A stretch of 40,575 nt of DNA from an uncultured Actinomycetes bacterium. Lineage in GTDB: Bacteria > Actinomycetota > Geothermincolia > Geothermincolales > RBG-13-55-18. A program made the position numbers and the translations under genes. Shown here one piece after another: positions 24,662 through 32,543 of this stretch. Each line of letters starts with the position of its first letter. Position 1 is the stretch's first letter. The notes below the pieces were generated by a model. The model searched no databases. It had not been told where the DNA came from and worked only from the letters and a program-made list of their open reading frames with translations. Where the stretch lies: NCBI GenBank assembly GCA_937128055.1, contig CAKZMC010000053.1:1-40575 (forward strand), in the 5' to 3' direction.

Positions 24662-26146
24662 CTATGCCGGCTGGAGGGTGGCGAAGATGGCCTTGCCCTT
24701 GTCGAGGGTCTCCTGGTATTCGTCTTCGGGAACGGAGTCGGCGACTATCCCCCCGCCCACCTGGAAGTATGCGATCCCTTTCTTGACGATCACCGTGCGT
24801 ATGGCGATGTTGAGATCGTAATTGCCATTGAATCCCAGATACCCTATGCTCCCCGTGTACACGCTGCGCGCGTTGGGTTCCAGCTCGTCGATGATCTCCA
24901 TGGAGCGTATCTTGGGGGCGCCCGTGATGGAGCCGCCGGGAAAGGTGGCCTTGAGCAGGTCGACCACGTCCCGCCCCGGGTGCAGTTCTCCAGCCACGGT
25001 GGACACCAGGTGGTGCACGGTGGCGTAGTGCTCGATGACCGCGTGTTCTTCCACCCGCACGCTGCCGTAAGAACAGACCCTGCCCAGGTCGTTGCGCTCC
25101 AGGTCCACGATCATGGAAAGCTCGGCGCGGTCCTTATCGCTGTCGAGAAGCTCTTCCGCCAGGCGTCGGTCCTCCGCGGGATCGGGCGAACGCCGCCGCG
25201 TGCCCTTGATGGGCCTCGTCTCCACCCTTCTTCCCTTTCCCCTCAAGAAGAGTTCCGGCGAGGATGAGCACACCTGCCCCTCCACGGCGTTGAAATAGGC
25301 GGCGAAGGGCGCGGCATTGAGCCGCCGCAGGCGGCGGTACATGGTCCATGGGTGCTCGCGCAAGCGCGCCTGGAAGCGCTGCGAGAGGTTCGCCTGGTAA
25401 ATATCCCCAGCATAGATATATTCCTTTACCTTGCGCACCGCCGCGAGATATTCATCGCGCGTAAAGCTGGACGCGAAGCGGACCTCGCCGGGATCGCTTG
25501 CGCGTACGTACTCGGGAGGGTCCCCCTGCATGGTACGCAGCGCCTCCTCCAGGACGGCTCCGGGGTCCCCCGGATGCAGGGCGATCAGCCACGTCCCGCC
25601 CGCCTCGTGGTCATGGGCGATGGCCCGGTCATAGAAGGCAAAACACAGCTCGGGGAGGCTCAGGTCATCCACCGCCTTCCCCGGCAACCTCTCGAGATAC
25701 CGCCCCAGCTCGTATGCGAGGTATCCCATCCCCCCGCCGGTGAATGGAGGGAGCCCCTGCGCCCCCTCTTCGAGGCGGAACGCGGAGAGGGCGCAGCGCA
25801 GCGCCGAGAATGGGTTCTCGCGCGTCTCCCACGTCTTACCTTCCCTGGTGCGCCACGTGCAACGGTAGCCGCGCGTGGAGAGCACGAGCAGGGGCTGAAA
25901 GCCGATGAAGGAATAGCGCCCCAGGCGTTTCATCACCAGGCTCGAGTCGAGAAAACAGGAGTAGGGCAGGTGGGCGAGGCGGTGGAAGATCTCCTCCATA
26001 GGAAGCGCACCGGACAGCTCCCGCGCTTCCATGCGCAGTCGCACGCCGTTTCCCTCGCTTCTGCCCCCCGAAGCGCGCGCCTGCAGGTCTCGCGCCAGAG
26101 CGCGAAGCCAGGCATCAGTGGCATTCCTCTCCCCGGTCAAGGCCAT
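24662..26146 (-). CDS. pabB: Aminodeoxychorismate synthase component I
   Basis: 494 residues of the chorismate-binding family. With PabA glutaminase it converts chorismate to 4-amino-4-deoxychorismate. The catalytic block reads PIKGT (312-316). Lysine (K314) at this place is the PabB form that makes a covalent intermediate, whereas anthranilate synthase TrpE has PIAGT. Other family blocks are YIYAGDIYQANLSQRF, SSPELFL, DRAELSMIVDLERNDLGRV (in parts), FPGGSITGAPK and GGGIVADS. ATG 26146 has GGAGGTGG 4 nt upstream. It lies 65 nt after pabA in one operon and ends at the repeat. Confidence 0.93.
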   Translation of the reverse strand: MALTGERNATDAWLRALARDLQARASGGRSEGNGVRLRMEARELSGALPMEEIFHRLAHLPYSCFLDSSLVMKRLGRYSFIGFQPLLVLSTRGYRCTWRTREGKTWETRENPFSALRCALSAFRLEEGAQGLPPFTGGGMGYLAYELGRYLERLPGKAVDDLSLPELCFAFYDRAIAHDHEAGGTWLIALHPGDPGAVLEEALRTMQGDPPEYVRASDPGEVRFASSFTRDEYLAAVRKVKEYIYAGDIYQANLSQRFQARLREHPWTMYRRLRRLNAAPFAAYFNAVEGQVCSSSPELFLRGKGRRVETRPIKGTRRRSPDPAEDRRLAEELLDSDKDRAELSMIVDLERNDLGRVCSYGSVRVEEHAVIEHYATVHHLVSTVAGELHPGRDVVDLLKATFPGGSITGAPKIRSMEIIDELEPNARSVYTGSIGYLGFNGNYDLNIAIRTVIVKKGIAYFQVGGGIVADSVPEDEYQETLDKGKAIFATLQPA

Positions 26147-26211
26147 GCGCCCACCTCCGCAATCATCCGGGGCGGGAAGGGTACCCCGCTGATATTCCAG
26201 CTTTTTCCGCT

Positions 26212-26835
26212 TCACGACCCGCGCGCCACACGCGCGGCCGTGACCCTCCTTGCGTGGCCGCAAGTCCCCAGGAAATTCTCCAGGAGCCGCAAGCCATGCG
26301 GCGTCATGAAGGACTCGGGGTGGAATTGTATCCCTTCCACGGGATATACGCGATGCCGCACTCCCATGATCAAACCGTCCCCGGTCCTAGCGCTCACCTC
26401 CAGGCAGGATGGAAAGGAGTCCTCCAGGATTGCCAGAGAATGGTAACGTGCCGCCTCCATGGGGCTGGGGAGCCCCCGGAAGACCCCGCGCCCGTCGTGG
26501 TAGACCAGGGAGGTCTTCCCGTGCATGACGTACGGCGCGCGGTCCACCCTCCCCCCGTAGACCTCGCCTATGCACTGATGGCCCAGGCAGACTCCCAGGA
26601 TCGGTATGCGCGGCCCGAAGGTCGCGATGATCTCCTTGGAGAGCCCCGCGTCGCGCGGCGCCTTGGGCCCGGGGGATATGACGATCCCCGCGGGAGCCAG
26701 CTCCTCCACCTCCTCCATGCTCGCGTGGTCGTTGCGGAAGACCACCAGGTCCGCCCCCAGTATGCCCAGGAACTGCACCAGGTTGTAGGTGAAGGAATCG
26801 TAGTTGTCCACCATGAGGATCTTGCCGCCGCTCAC
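26212..26835 (-). CDS. pabA: Aminodeoxychorismate synthase glutaminase (class I amidotransferase)
   Basis: A 207-residue glutamine amidotransferase that supplies ammonia to PabB; such subunits may also serve anthranilate synthase. Motifs: MVDNYDSFTYNLVQ, SPGPKAPRDAG (oxyanion region), the nucleophile in GVCLGHQ (C83), and the histidine-glutamate pair in FHPES (H172, E174). The start is GTG 26835 with GGGGAGGTG 5 nt upstream. The 10-base leader GGAGGTGGGCGC-like sequence is the same in front of pabB. A structured leader or small RNA with a terminator lies upstream at 27038-27102. Confidence 0.93.
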   Translation of the reverse strand: MSGGKILMVDNYDSFTYNLVQFLGILGADLVVFRNDHASMEEVEELAPAGIVISPGPKAPRDAGLSKEIIATFGPRIPILGVCLGHQCIGEVYGGRVDRAPYVMHGKTSLVYHDGRGVFRGLPSPMEAARYHSLAILEDSFPSCLEVSARTGDGLIMGVRHRVYPVEGIQFHPESFMTPHGLRLLENFLGTCGHARRVTAARVARGS

Positions 26836-27037
26836 GCGCCCACCTCCCCAAGTGCTGCCACCTTCACGCGGTGACCTGCTTTTGTCCGAACCCCTTAAGG
26901 CCAGCGTGCCTCACCTTCTTGATGTCCATGACCCGGGGGGCTTGACTCGCCCCTTGCGGTCCGCACCTATTCCTGGCCACATGGCGGGCCTTCCGCCACG
27001 CCTCGCTGCATCCGCCGGCGCCGGCCCGCTCTTCCGG

Positions 27038-27102
27038 CAAAAAGAAAACCCAGCCTACCCGGCTGGGTGCCGACCTCAGTAGTCGCCTGACATACCGGTC
27101 AG
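27038..27102 (-). ncRNA. Predicted short structured RNA or attenuated leader upstream of pabA
   Basis: Reading the minus strand from a predicted start near 27101 there are three hairpins in about 64 nt: CTGAC/GTCAG (27087-27102), CGAC/GTCG (27071-27085), and an 8-bp stem ACCCAGCC/GGCTGGGT (27048-27068). The last is followed by TTTCTTTTT (27039-27047), which makes a good intrinsic terminator. pabA starts about 200 nt downstream. It is either a leader that controls pabAB by attenuation or a stand-alone small RNA. No known riboswitch core was recognised. Confidence 0.6.
27048..27068 (-). terminator. Intrinsic terminator in the pabA leader
   Basis: Perfect 8-bp GC-rich stem with a 5-nt loop followed by a T-run on the minus strand. 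The T-run side faces pabA, so it would stop transcripts begun at the promoter at 27108-27116 before they reach pabA. Confidence 0.75.
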
Positions 27103-27107
27103 CAAGG

Positions 27108-27116
27108 ATTATACCA
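27108..27116 (-). promoter_or_regulatory. Extended -10 promoter upstream of the structured RNA
   Basis: On the minus strand this reads TGGTATAAT, that is TG, one base, then TATAAT: an extended -10. No -35 box is seen, as is allowed for extended -10 promoters. It would start transcription near 27101, exactly before the first hairpin. Confidence 0.55.
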
Positions 27117-27302
27117 CAGCCATGTCCGGGGATATAAGTTTTGCTCCCCCGGGGTTGCGTGTGACTGCAGTATCTCTCCTTTTCTCTACCCGCAAAACCT
27201 TCTTGCGTAGCTGCGAGTCCCTGCACAGGTGAGAGTTGCGTTATGCTTATAGCAGGAACATCCGCGAGGCACGACGCGGCGATCACACGGGGAGGAAAGA
27301 CC

Positions 27303-28916
27303 ATGAGATTCTCTTTCCGCGGCAAATGGGCGGCCATAGCGTTCGTCATAACCCTGATTCTCGCTTCGTCGCTCGTCTGGGTCTCATGCGGGAAGAAAGG
27401 GGCCCGTCCGCCGAGCACCTTGGAAATCCCGCAGCTGGACAGCGGCCCCATCAGCGGAGCCCGCCAGGACGGCATGTGGTATTATCTGGGAATTCCCTAC
27501 GCGGAACCCCCGGTGGGAGAGCTGCGCTGGAGGGAACCGCGGCCAGCGCAGCGCTGGGAGGAGGTTCGCGCTTGTACCGCTTACGGCCCATCCTGCCCCC
27601 AGCCGGAAGGTGGCGGGGTAGTGGAGATGGAGGTAGGAGATATGGACGAGGACTGCCTCTACCTCAACGTGTGGACCCCGGCGGAGGTCCCTGAGGAGCG
27701 CCTGCCGGTGATGGTGTGGATTCATGGCGGCGCTTTCAGGACCGGTTCCTCTTCCCTCCCCATCTACGACGGCTGCAACCTTGCCGGAAAAGGCGTGGTG
27801 GTGGTAACCGTAAATTACCGCCTGGGGCCTTTCGGTTTCCTGGCGCATCCCCTCCTCTCCGATGAAGCCCCCAACGGCTCCTCCGGCAATTATGGCCTGC
27901 TGGACCAGATAGCGGCCCTCCAGTGGGTGCAGAGGAACATAGCGGCCTTCGGTGGGGACCCGGAGAACGTGACCGTCTTCGGGGAATCGGCGGGCGGGAT
28001 GAGCATTCTATGCCTCATGGCCAGCCCCCTTGCCGAAGGGCTCTTCCACAGGGCCATCGTGGAGAGCGGGCCCATGCTGGACCTTGGGCTGCCGATCAGC
28101 AAGACGCCCACTCTCAAGGAGGCCGAGGCCACGGGGCGGGATATTTCCGAGAAGCTGGGATGCGACCGGGAGGAGGACGAGCTGGCCGCCCTGCGCGCCG
28201 CGTCTCCCGAGGAACTCCTCCGGGCCTCCGCCTCCGGGAAACCCTTTTTCAGCCCCATCGACCTCTCGCCCAACGTCGACGGTTACGTGCTCCCCGAATC
28301 CCCCCTCGACACCTTCGCTTCGGGGAACCAGCACGGCGTTCCCCTGCTCATCGGCGTCAACGCCAACGAGGGCACTATTTTCGTCCCTGAGATGAACCTC
28401 GCTCTTTACCGTATGATGGCCAACTACCTCTACGGCGACAGCGCCGCAAAGGTGCTCGAGCTGTTCCCCGCCGCGAGCGACGACGAGGTAAGGACGGCCA
28501 TGGACCGCCTGGTCACCCAGGTAGGTTTCGCCGCCTCGGCGAGGTTCGCCGCCGCTTGCATGGAACGTGCTGGGTCTATTTCCTACCTTTACCATTTTGT
28601 TCACACCGTGCAGGACCCCCGAGCCCGGGAACTGGGCTCCTTCCACGGGTTGGAGATCATATACGTTTTCGGCAGCCTGGACAAGGTCCATGTGGAGGGT
28701 CTGACCTCCGAGGACCTTCGGCTATCCGCAGCCATGATGACCTATTGGACTAACTTCGCCCGCACGGGCGATCCCAACGGCCCGGGGGTTCCGGAGTGGC
28801 TGCCCTATCGCACAAATGCCTCCTACCAGGAACTGGGTAGCGAGATTGTCCCCCGCAACGGCCTCTACGATTCTGCCTACGAGCTCGTGCTCGACATGAG
28901 CGGTTATGGCCCGTGA
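27303..28916 (+). CDS. Type-B carboxylesterase lipoprotein
   Basis: 537 residues. The signal peptide ends at SLVWVSC, so Cys29 is probably lipidated. The carboxylesterase type-B fold follows with MVWIHGGAF (oxyanion hole), the nucleophile elbow GESAGG (Ser229), the acid in NANEGTIF, and the histidine in GSFHGLEI. EDCLYLNVWTP is another family signature. It should hydrolyse ester bonds of unknown substrates at the outer face of the membrane. ATG 27303 follows GGGGAGGAAA; the frame is open 60 nt further upstream but without conservation. It is a single gene, followed by the second repeat region. Confidence 0.9.
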   Translation: MRFSFRGKWAAIAFVITLILASSLVWVSCGKKGARPPSTLEIPQLDSGPISGARQDGMWYYLGIPYAEPPVGELRWREPRPAQRWEEVRACTAYGPSCPQPEGGGVVEMEVGDMDEDCLYLNVWTPAEVPEERLPVMVWIHGGAFRTGSSSLPIYDGCNLAGKGVVVVTVNYRLGPFGFLAHPLLSDEAPNGSSGNYGLLDQIAALQWVQRNIAAFGGDPENVTVFGESAGGMSILCLMASPLAEGLFHRAIVESGPMLDLGLPISKTPTLKEAEATGRDISEKLGCDREEDELAALRAASPEELLRASASGKPFFSPIDLSPNVDGYVLPESPLDTFASGNQHGVPLLIGVNANEGTIFVPEMNLALYRMMANYLYGDSAAKVLELFPAASDDEVRTAMDRLVTQVGFAASARFAAACMERAGSISYLYHFVHTVQDPRARELGSFHGLEIIYVFGSLDKVHVEGLTSEDLRLSAAMMTYWTNFARTGDPNGPGVPEWLPYRTNASYQELGSEIVPRNGLYDSAYELVLDMSGYGP

Positions 28917-29048
28917 GCTTTGCGACCCCACGTTAAATACGCAGCGCCTGCAAGCTTGACGGCGCTTGATCCCACAAGAGCACGGGGTCGAGATTCCGCG
29001 CCTCTTAACTGAACCGCGACCACCAGCCGCACGGAACGACCTGGTTAG
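28917..29048. other. Intergenic segment before the second repeat region
   Basis: Nothing identifiable: no terminator with a T-run after the carboxylesterase stop and no gene. Confidence 0.3.
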
Positions 29049-29101
29049 CGCAGCGCAGCCTGCGGAGCGAGACCATTACTCGGCTTCCCGGGACGGAAGA
29101 A
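29049..29101. repeat. 53-nt perfect direct repeat, unit 1
   Basis: Identical over 53 nt to 29145-29197, at 96-nt spacing. The unit is the first part of the structured intergenic repeat (CGCAGCGCAGCCTGCGGAG onward), so copy B has a duplicated 5' portion while copy A does not. Confidence 0.9.
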
Positions 29102-29136
29102 AGAAGGATCTCCACCCACCTTGCCCGGGAATGGCC

Positions 29137-29323
29137 GATTTGGTCGCAGCGCAGCCTGCGGAGCGAGACCATTACTCGGCTTCCCGGGACGGAAGAAGGA
29201 CGGATTCCCGTCCTCTTGCGGGGGATGGGTGCGGCGGAGGCCCGTCCAGAGGGCCGAGACGCACTCCATCCCCAGGAACGACCCCTCTCAGACATAAACG
29301 CGGTTTGACCCCAAAGTATGTCT
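29137..29323. repeat. Structured intergenic repeat, copy B
   Basis: Homologous to 24473-24658. Stems: GGACG/CGTCC (29198-29202 with 29209-29213), GGGGATGGG/TCCATCCCC (29221-29229 with 29265-29273, one G-T pair) and AGACATA/TATGTCT (29290-29296 with 29317-29323). In the first stem a G-C pair of copy A is a C-G pair here, a compensatory change. Like copy A it lies between convergent genes and ends 10 nt before the stop codon of a minus-strand gene. Confidence 0.85.
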
Positions 29324-29333
29324 TGACATTGGT

Positions 29334-29987
29334 TTAGAAGCCGAGGGTTTCGCCGACCAGGAAGACCTTGAAGTCCGTCATCATGGGACGCCGGGATATG
29401 ATGGTGGTGATGCGGCAGATGCTTGAAGGCCGGTTGCAGTCCTCACACCTTCCGGTTTCCACGCAGGGTGTATCCAGCTTGTAACGGATGGCGTTGGCAG
29501 GCGCCGCCACCTCGCGGATGCGCTGGAGGGCGGCATCCAGGTCGGCGACCAGCTTGTTATAACCCGCAACGATGATCACCGTGGAGGGACCGAAGGAGAT
29601 CCCGGCCACGCGGTTGCCTATGCCGTCGATGTTGACTATCTCCCCCCGCATGGTCACCGCGTTGGCGCTGGAGAGGAAGAAGGGACAGGTGAGCGACTCG
29701 CGACGCACGCGCATGGCCTCCTCGAAGCTCATGCTTGCCTCATGGGCGAGAACGCGGTTTCCCCTCTCGCGCAGAGCATCCAGTATCCCCAACTGGCGCA
29801 TGGTCCAGGAGCCCCCGCACCCCACCGCCGCGTCGGGAGGTATCGTCTCGAGGACCGCCAGCACCGCCTCCTCGCGGCCCGGGAAGAAGCGCGCGTCGAA
29901 CTCCCTCTTCTGCAGGGCTTTCGCCGCCGCGGTGCACCTCGCCCCGACGTACTGAAGCCACACCTCCCCCATCTGCGAGTAACTCAT
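29334..29987 (-). CDS. LUD-domain protein (lactate-utilisation type, DUF162)
   Basis: 217 residues. The LUD fold is seen in VGCGGSWTMRQLGILDAL, SLTCPFFLSSANAVTMRGEIVNIDGIGNRV (in parts) and TVIIVAGYNKLV. The C terminus has a four-cysteine cluster (TPCVETGRCEDCNRPSSIC) common in this branch and possibly an Fe-S or metal site. Family members work in lactate oxidation (LutC) or are uncharacterised; no lutA or lutB is nearby. ATG 29987 has AGGAGGAG 3 nt upstream. It is divergent from the MtaA-like gene. Confidence 0.85.
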   Translation of the reverse strand: MSYSQMGEVWLQYVGARCTAAAKALQKREFDARFFPGREEAVLAVLETIPPDAAVGCGGSWTMRQLGILDALRERGNRVLAHEASMSFEEAMRVRRESLTCPFFLSSANAVTMRGEIVNIDGIGNRVAGISFGPSTVIIVAGYNKLVADLDAALQRIREVAAPANAIRYKLDTPCVETGRCEDCNRPSSICRITTIISRRPMMTDFKVFLVGETLGF

Positions 29988-30222
29988 GGCTCCTCCTTTC
30001 CGCTCCCGTGCCAAGCACCCCTTCATGGTGGGAATTATTTTAGATTCTACCTCATGCCCCTAGGTAAGTGGGTTATCCGCCGCATTAGCTTCAAGAAAGG
30101 GAGATCGCGCTTCCCCGCGCCACGACGGTTGCCGCTGCGCCCCCTATGCACGGATCCGGGCACCACGGGGGCTCACCCGCGGCCTTCCTATACATATTCC
30201 ATCTTCCGGCCGATAAGTGGTA

Positions 30223-30228
30223 TATAAT
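30223..30228 (+). promoter_or_regulatory. Probable -10 for the MtaA-like gene
   Basis: TATAAT within TATATAATCC, placing a transcription start near 30235. This supports translation from the TTG at 30273 rather than the ATG at 30234. No clear -35. Confidence 0.45.
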
Positions 30229-30272
30229 CCAGGATGCCGGGCCACAAAAAGGCACGGAGAGAGGGAGGGAAG

Positions 30273-31289
30273 TTGGAGCGGCGAGAGTTGCTCATGGCCG
30301 CATTGTCGGGCGAACCCACACCCCGTTTCCCCGTCATAGGCCCGGGTGGCCTCATCAACGTGGTCACGCGGGAGGTCCTCGATCGTTTCCATGTGCCTCT
30401 GCCCGCGGCCCATTACAGCGGGGTGATGATGGCGGAACTCGCCGCCGCCTGCTACGACATGGCGGGTTTCGACAACGTGGGAGTCCCCCTGTGCCTCACG
30501 GTGGAGGCGGAGGTGCTGGGGGCAAAGGTGAACGTCGGCGACGGGGCTACCCTGCCCCGCATCGTGGCTTTCCCGGAGCTATCCCCGGAGGAGATCATCG
30601 ACAACGCCCTGCCGGCCCTCCTCAACCACGGCCGCGTTCCGCAGGTCCTGCGCGCCGTGGAGTTGCTGCGCCAGATGCGCCCCAGCGCGCCCATCATCGG
30701 CAACCTGGCCGGCCCGGCCACCCTGGCCGCCTCGCTCATACGCCCCTCCGCTCTCCTCGATCTCATCAGGAAGGATCCGAGCTTCCTCAACCGCCTGCTG
30801 GAAGGCGTCGTCTCCTTTCTCTGCGCCTACGCGGAGGCCATGGTGGAACGGGGCGCGGAGATAATCATGATCCACGAACCGGCGGCCCGCACCGGCTCCT
30901 ACATGGGCTTCGACCTCTTCGTCAACGTCATCCCCTACCTGAACGAGGTGAGCAGGTACGCCCACCTGGGTGGCGCGAAGCTTATCCTGCACGTGTGCGG
31001 GGGACGCATGGAACAGGTCAGGATGTGCCGCGAGGCCATGATGGACGCCTATTCCTTCGAGCCCGAGGTGAACCCGGGCGATGCTTTCGAGATCCTGCGA
31101 AAGCCCATCGTGGGCACCGTCCCGGCTTCCCTGGTGCACTACTTTCCCCCCGAGATGGTCCTCGAGGAAACCCTCATGGTGATGCGCAGGGGGGCGGCCC
31201 TCCTCTCCCCCCCTTGCGGCCTGGGCCTGGACACGCCCTTCCAGAACCTGCGCATCATGAAGGAAGCCTGCCACCGCTTCCGCGTCTGA
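30273..31289 (+). CDS. MtaA/CmuA-like corrinoid-protein methyltransferase (uroporphyrinogen decarboxylase superfamily)
   Basis: 338 residues. Relatives move methyl groups between methylated corrinoid proteins and a thiol such as coenzyme M, using zinc. Visible features: the RELLMAALSGEPTPRFPV start, VGDGATLPRI, PIIGNLAGPATLAASLI, IHEPAA, the zinc-type HVCGGR and a second cysteine in LSPPCGLG. I chose TTG 30273 because GGGAGGGAAG precedes it and a -10 lies at 30223; ATG 30234 has no good site. No corrinoid protein or first-step methyltransferase is adjacent, so the substrate is unknown. Need for cobalamin fits the CbiMNQO operon. Confidence 0.82.
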   Translation: MERRELLMAALSGEPTPRFPVIGPGGLINVVTREVLDRFHVPLPAAHYSGVMMAELAAACYDMAGFDNVGVPLCLTVEAEVLGAKVNVGDGATLPRIVAFPELSPEEIIDNALPALLNHGRVPQVLRAVELLRQMRPSAPIIGNLAGPATLAASLIRPSALLDLIRKDPSFLNRLLEGVVSFLCAYAEAMVERGAEIIMIHEPAARTGSYMGFDLFVNVIPYLNEVSRYAHLGGAKLILHVCGGRMEQVRMCREAMMDAYSFEPEVNPGDAFEILRKPIVGTVPASLVHYFPPEMVLEETLMVMRRGAALLSPPCGLGLDTPFQNLRIMKEACHRFRV

Positions 31290-31354
31290 GCCGCACGCAC
31301 CCCACTGCATCCTCTCCCGGAGCCGAGTTCCCGCCTCCCTGGCAAGCCGGCAGC

Positions 31355-32368
31355 TCACGGCTCCACGGCAACCTCCCAGTCTCCGAGGCGGCGCAGGCGC
31401 ACCGCCTCGTCGATCACCAGGTAAGTGGCCGGGACGTTCCCGCCGTCACCTTCCAGCCAGCACCCGCAGTTGGCCAGGAAAACGGCTCGCGGCCCCACCC
31501 ATATGCGCTCAAGGCCCGCGCGATGGGTGTGCCCGAAAACGAAAAGATCGGGCAGGTAGCCGGGCAGCATGTTCCCGAAAAGCTCGCGCGCTTCCGCGGC
31601 GTTCTCCCCCACGCTGGTGAAACGCCTGGGGCTCGCTCCCTTGCCCGACTGGAAACGGAGGAGGCGCGTGCAGAAACGGAGAAGGCGGTAGAACCCGTAT
31701 TCCCAGGCGAGCAGCTCCGGCACACGGGCGGTGGAGGTGAGGAGCTCGAAAAAGGGGCGGTTGAGGCGGTCCACGTCGGAAAGGGCTATACCCTGTGACC
31801 TGCCCAGCACCCAGTGGGCCAGCCACGCGGTCTTCGCCCACCAGAAAGACCGGGTGAAGAAATCGAGGTGATGGCCGTGCATGAGCGAGACGGCCTTTCC
31901 CGCCACCTCAAGGGACAGCAAAGGATAGAAGGAGTGGAGCGTCAGATTCCCTATCCTCACCCGGTCGCTCCTCATCCAGCCGCTAACGCCCGCGAGCGGT
32001 GCCTGTGGATGCTCCCCCGCCTGCGGTCGCCTTGCCGGTGTTTCCTCCCATCCCAGGTGGCGCCTTTGCCTCCTCTCCTCGCCATAAGATGCCAGGTGGT
32101 AATCGTGATTTCCGGGGACCAGGAACACGTGCCTTCCGTCCGCCCACTTCCCGAGGGCACGGAAAAACGGCTCGCCGGCGCGGCTGGCCTCGGGAAGGCC
32201 CGTCCGCCAGAGGTCCCATACGTCGCCCAGGAGTACCAGCGCATCCACCATGCCCAGGCCGTCGAGCTCGCGGAAGAGGCTGCACACCGTCTCCTCGCGG
32301 GCCAGCATGGCGCCCTCGTGGCCGAAATGGCTGTCGCTCAGCACCACTACCCTGCGCAGTTCACCCAC
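31355..32368 (-). CDS. Calcineurin-like metallophosphoesterase
   Basis: 337 residues with the complete two-metal motif set: DSH (D12, H14), GDVWD (about 48-52), GNHD (86-89), HGHH around 180 and GHTH near 280. The spacing and HGHH/GHTH pair resemble the UDP-diacylglucosamine hydrolase-like subgroup, but there is no lipid A context here. A substrate cannot be given. A region at about 95-130 is Arg/Gly/Pro-rich and looks like an insertion. The start is GTG 32368 with AGGAG 8 nt upstream. It is divergent from the cysteine synthase gene. Confidence 0.88.
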   Translation of the reverse strand: MGELRRVVVLSDSHFGHEGAMLAREETVCSLFRELDGLGMVDALVLLGDVWDLWRTGLPEASRAGEPFFRALGKWADGRHVFLVPGNHDYHLASYGEERRQRRHLGWEETPARRPQAGEHPQAPLAGVSGWMRSDRVRIGNLTLHSFYPLLSLEVAGKAVSLMHGHHLDFFTRSFWWAKTAWLAHWVLGRSQGIALSDVDRLNRPFFELLTSTARVPELLAWEYGFYRLLRFCTRLLRFQSGKGASPRRFTSVGENAAEARELFGNMLPGYLPDLFVFGHTHRAGLERIWVGPRAVFLANCGCWLEGDGGNVPATYLVIDEAVRLRRLGDWEVAVEP

Positions 32369-32425
32369 CGCGGCCGCTCCTCTCGCCTTCCACCCGCTTC
32401 CTTCAACCCGGGTCGTCCGTTAGGC

Positions 32426-32450
32426 TATAATGCGGTTGGTTTATTATAAT
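32426..32450 (+). promoter_or_regulatory. Two TATAAT boxes upstream of the cysteine synthase gene
   Basis: TATAAT occurs at 32426-32431 and 32445-32450 in the only AT-rich part of the intergenic region. Neither has a clear -35. A leader of about 90 nt without a recognised riboswitch separates them from the ATG at 32544. Confidence 0.4.
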
Positions 32451-32543
32451 ATCCTCCGCCACCGGAAAAGCGGGGGCCTGCGAGACACGGAGACGACGAG
32501 CACTAAGCGGAGGCGGGACGGCAAGAAAGGTAGGCGCTCTCAC

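Noticed and set aside
24662-26146. Anthranilate synthase TrpE instead of PabB
   Set aside because: The catalytic block is PIKGT, with the PabB lysine, and not PIAGT. No other trp genes are adjacent.
27038-27102. THF or ZTP riboswitch in the pabA leader
   Set aside because: The conserved cores of these classes are absent and the 64-nt length does not fit THF.
24435-29337. Two plus-strand open frames (24435-24821 and 28966-29337) whose proteins look similar
   Set aside because: The similarity comes from the structured intergenic repeat. The compensatory stem change, the internal duplication and the lack of a start signal favour a non-coding element.
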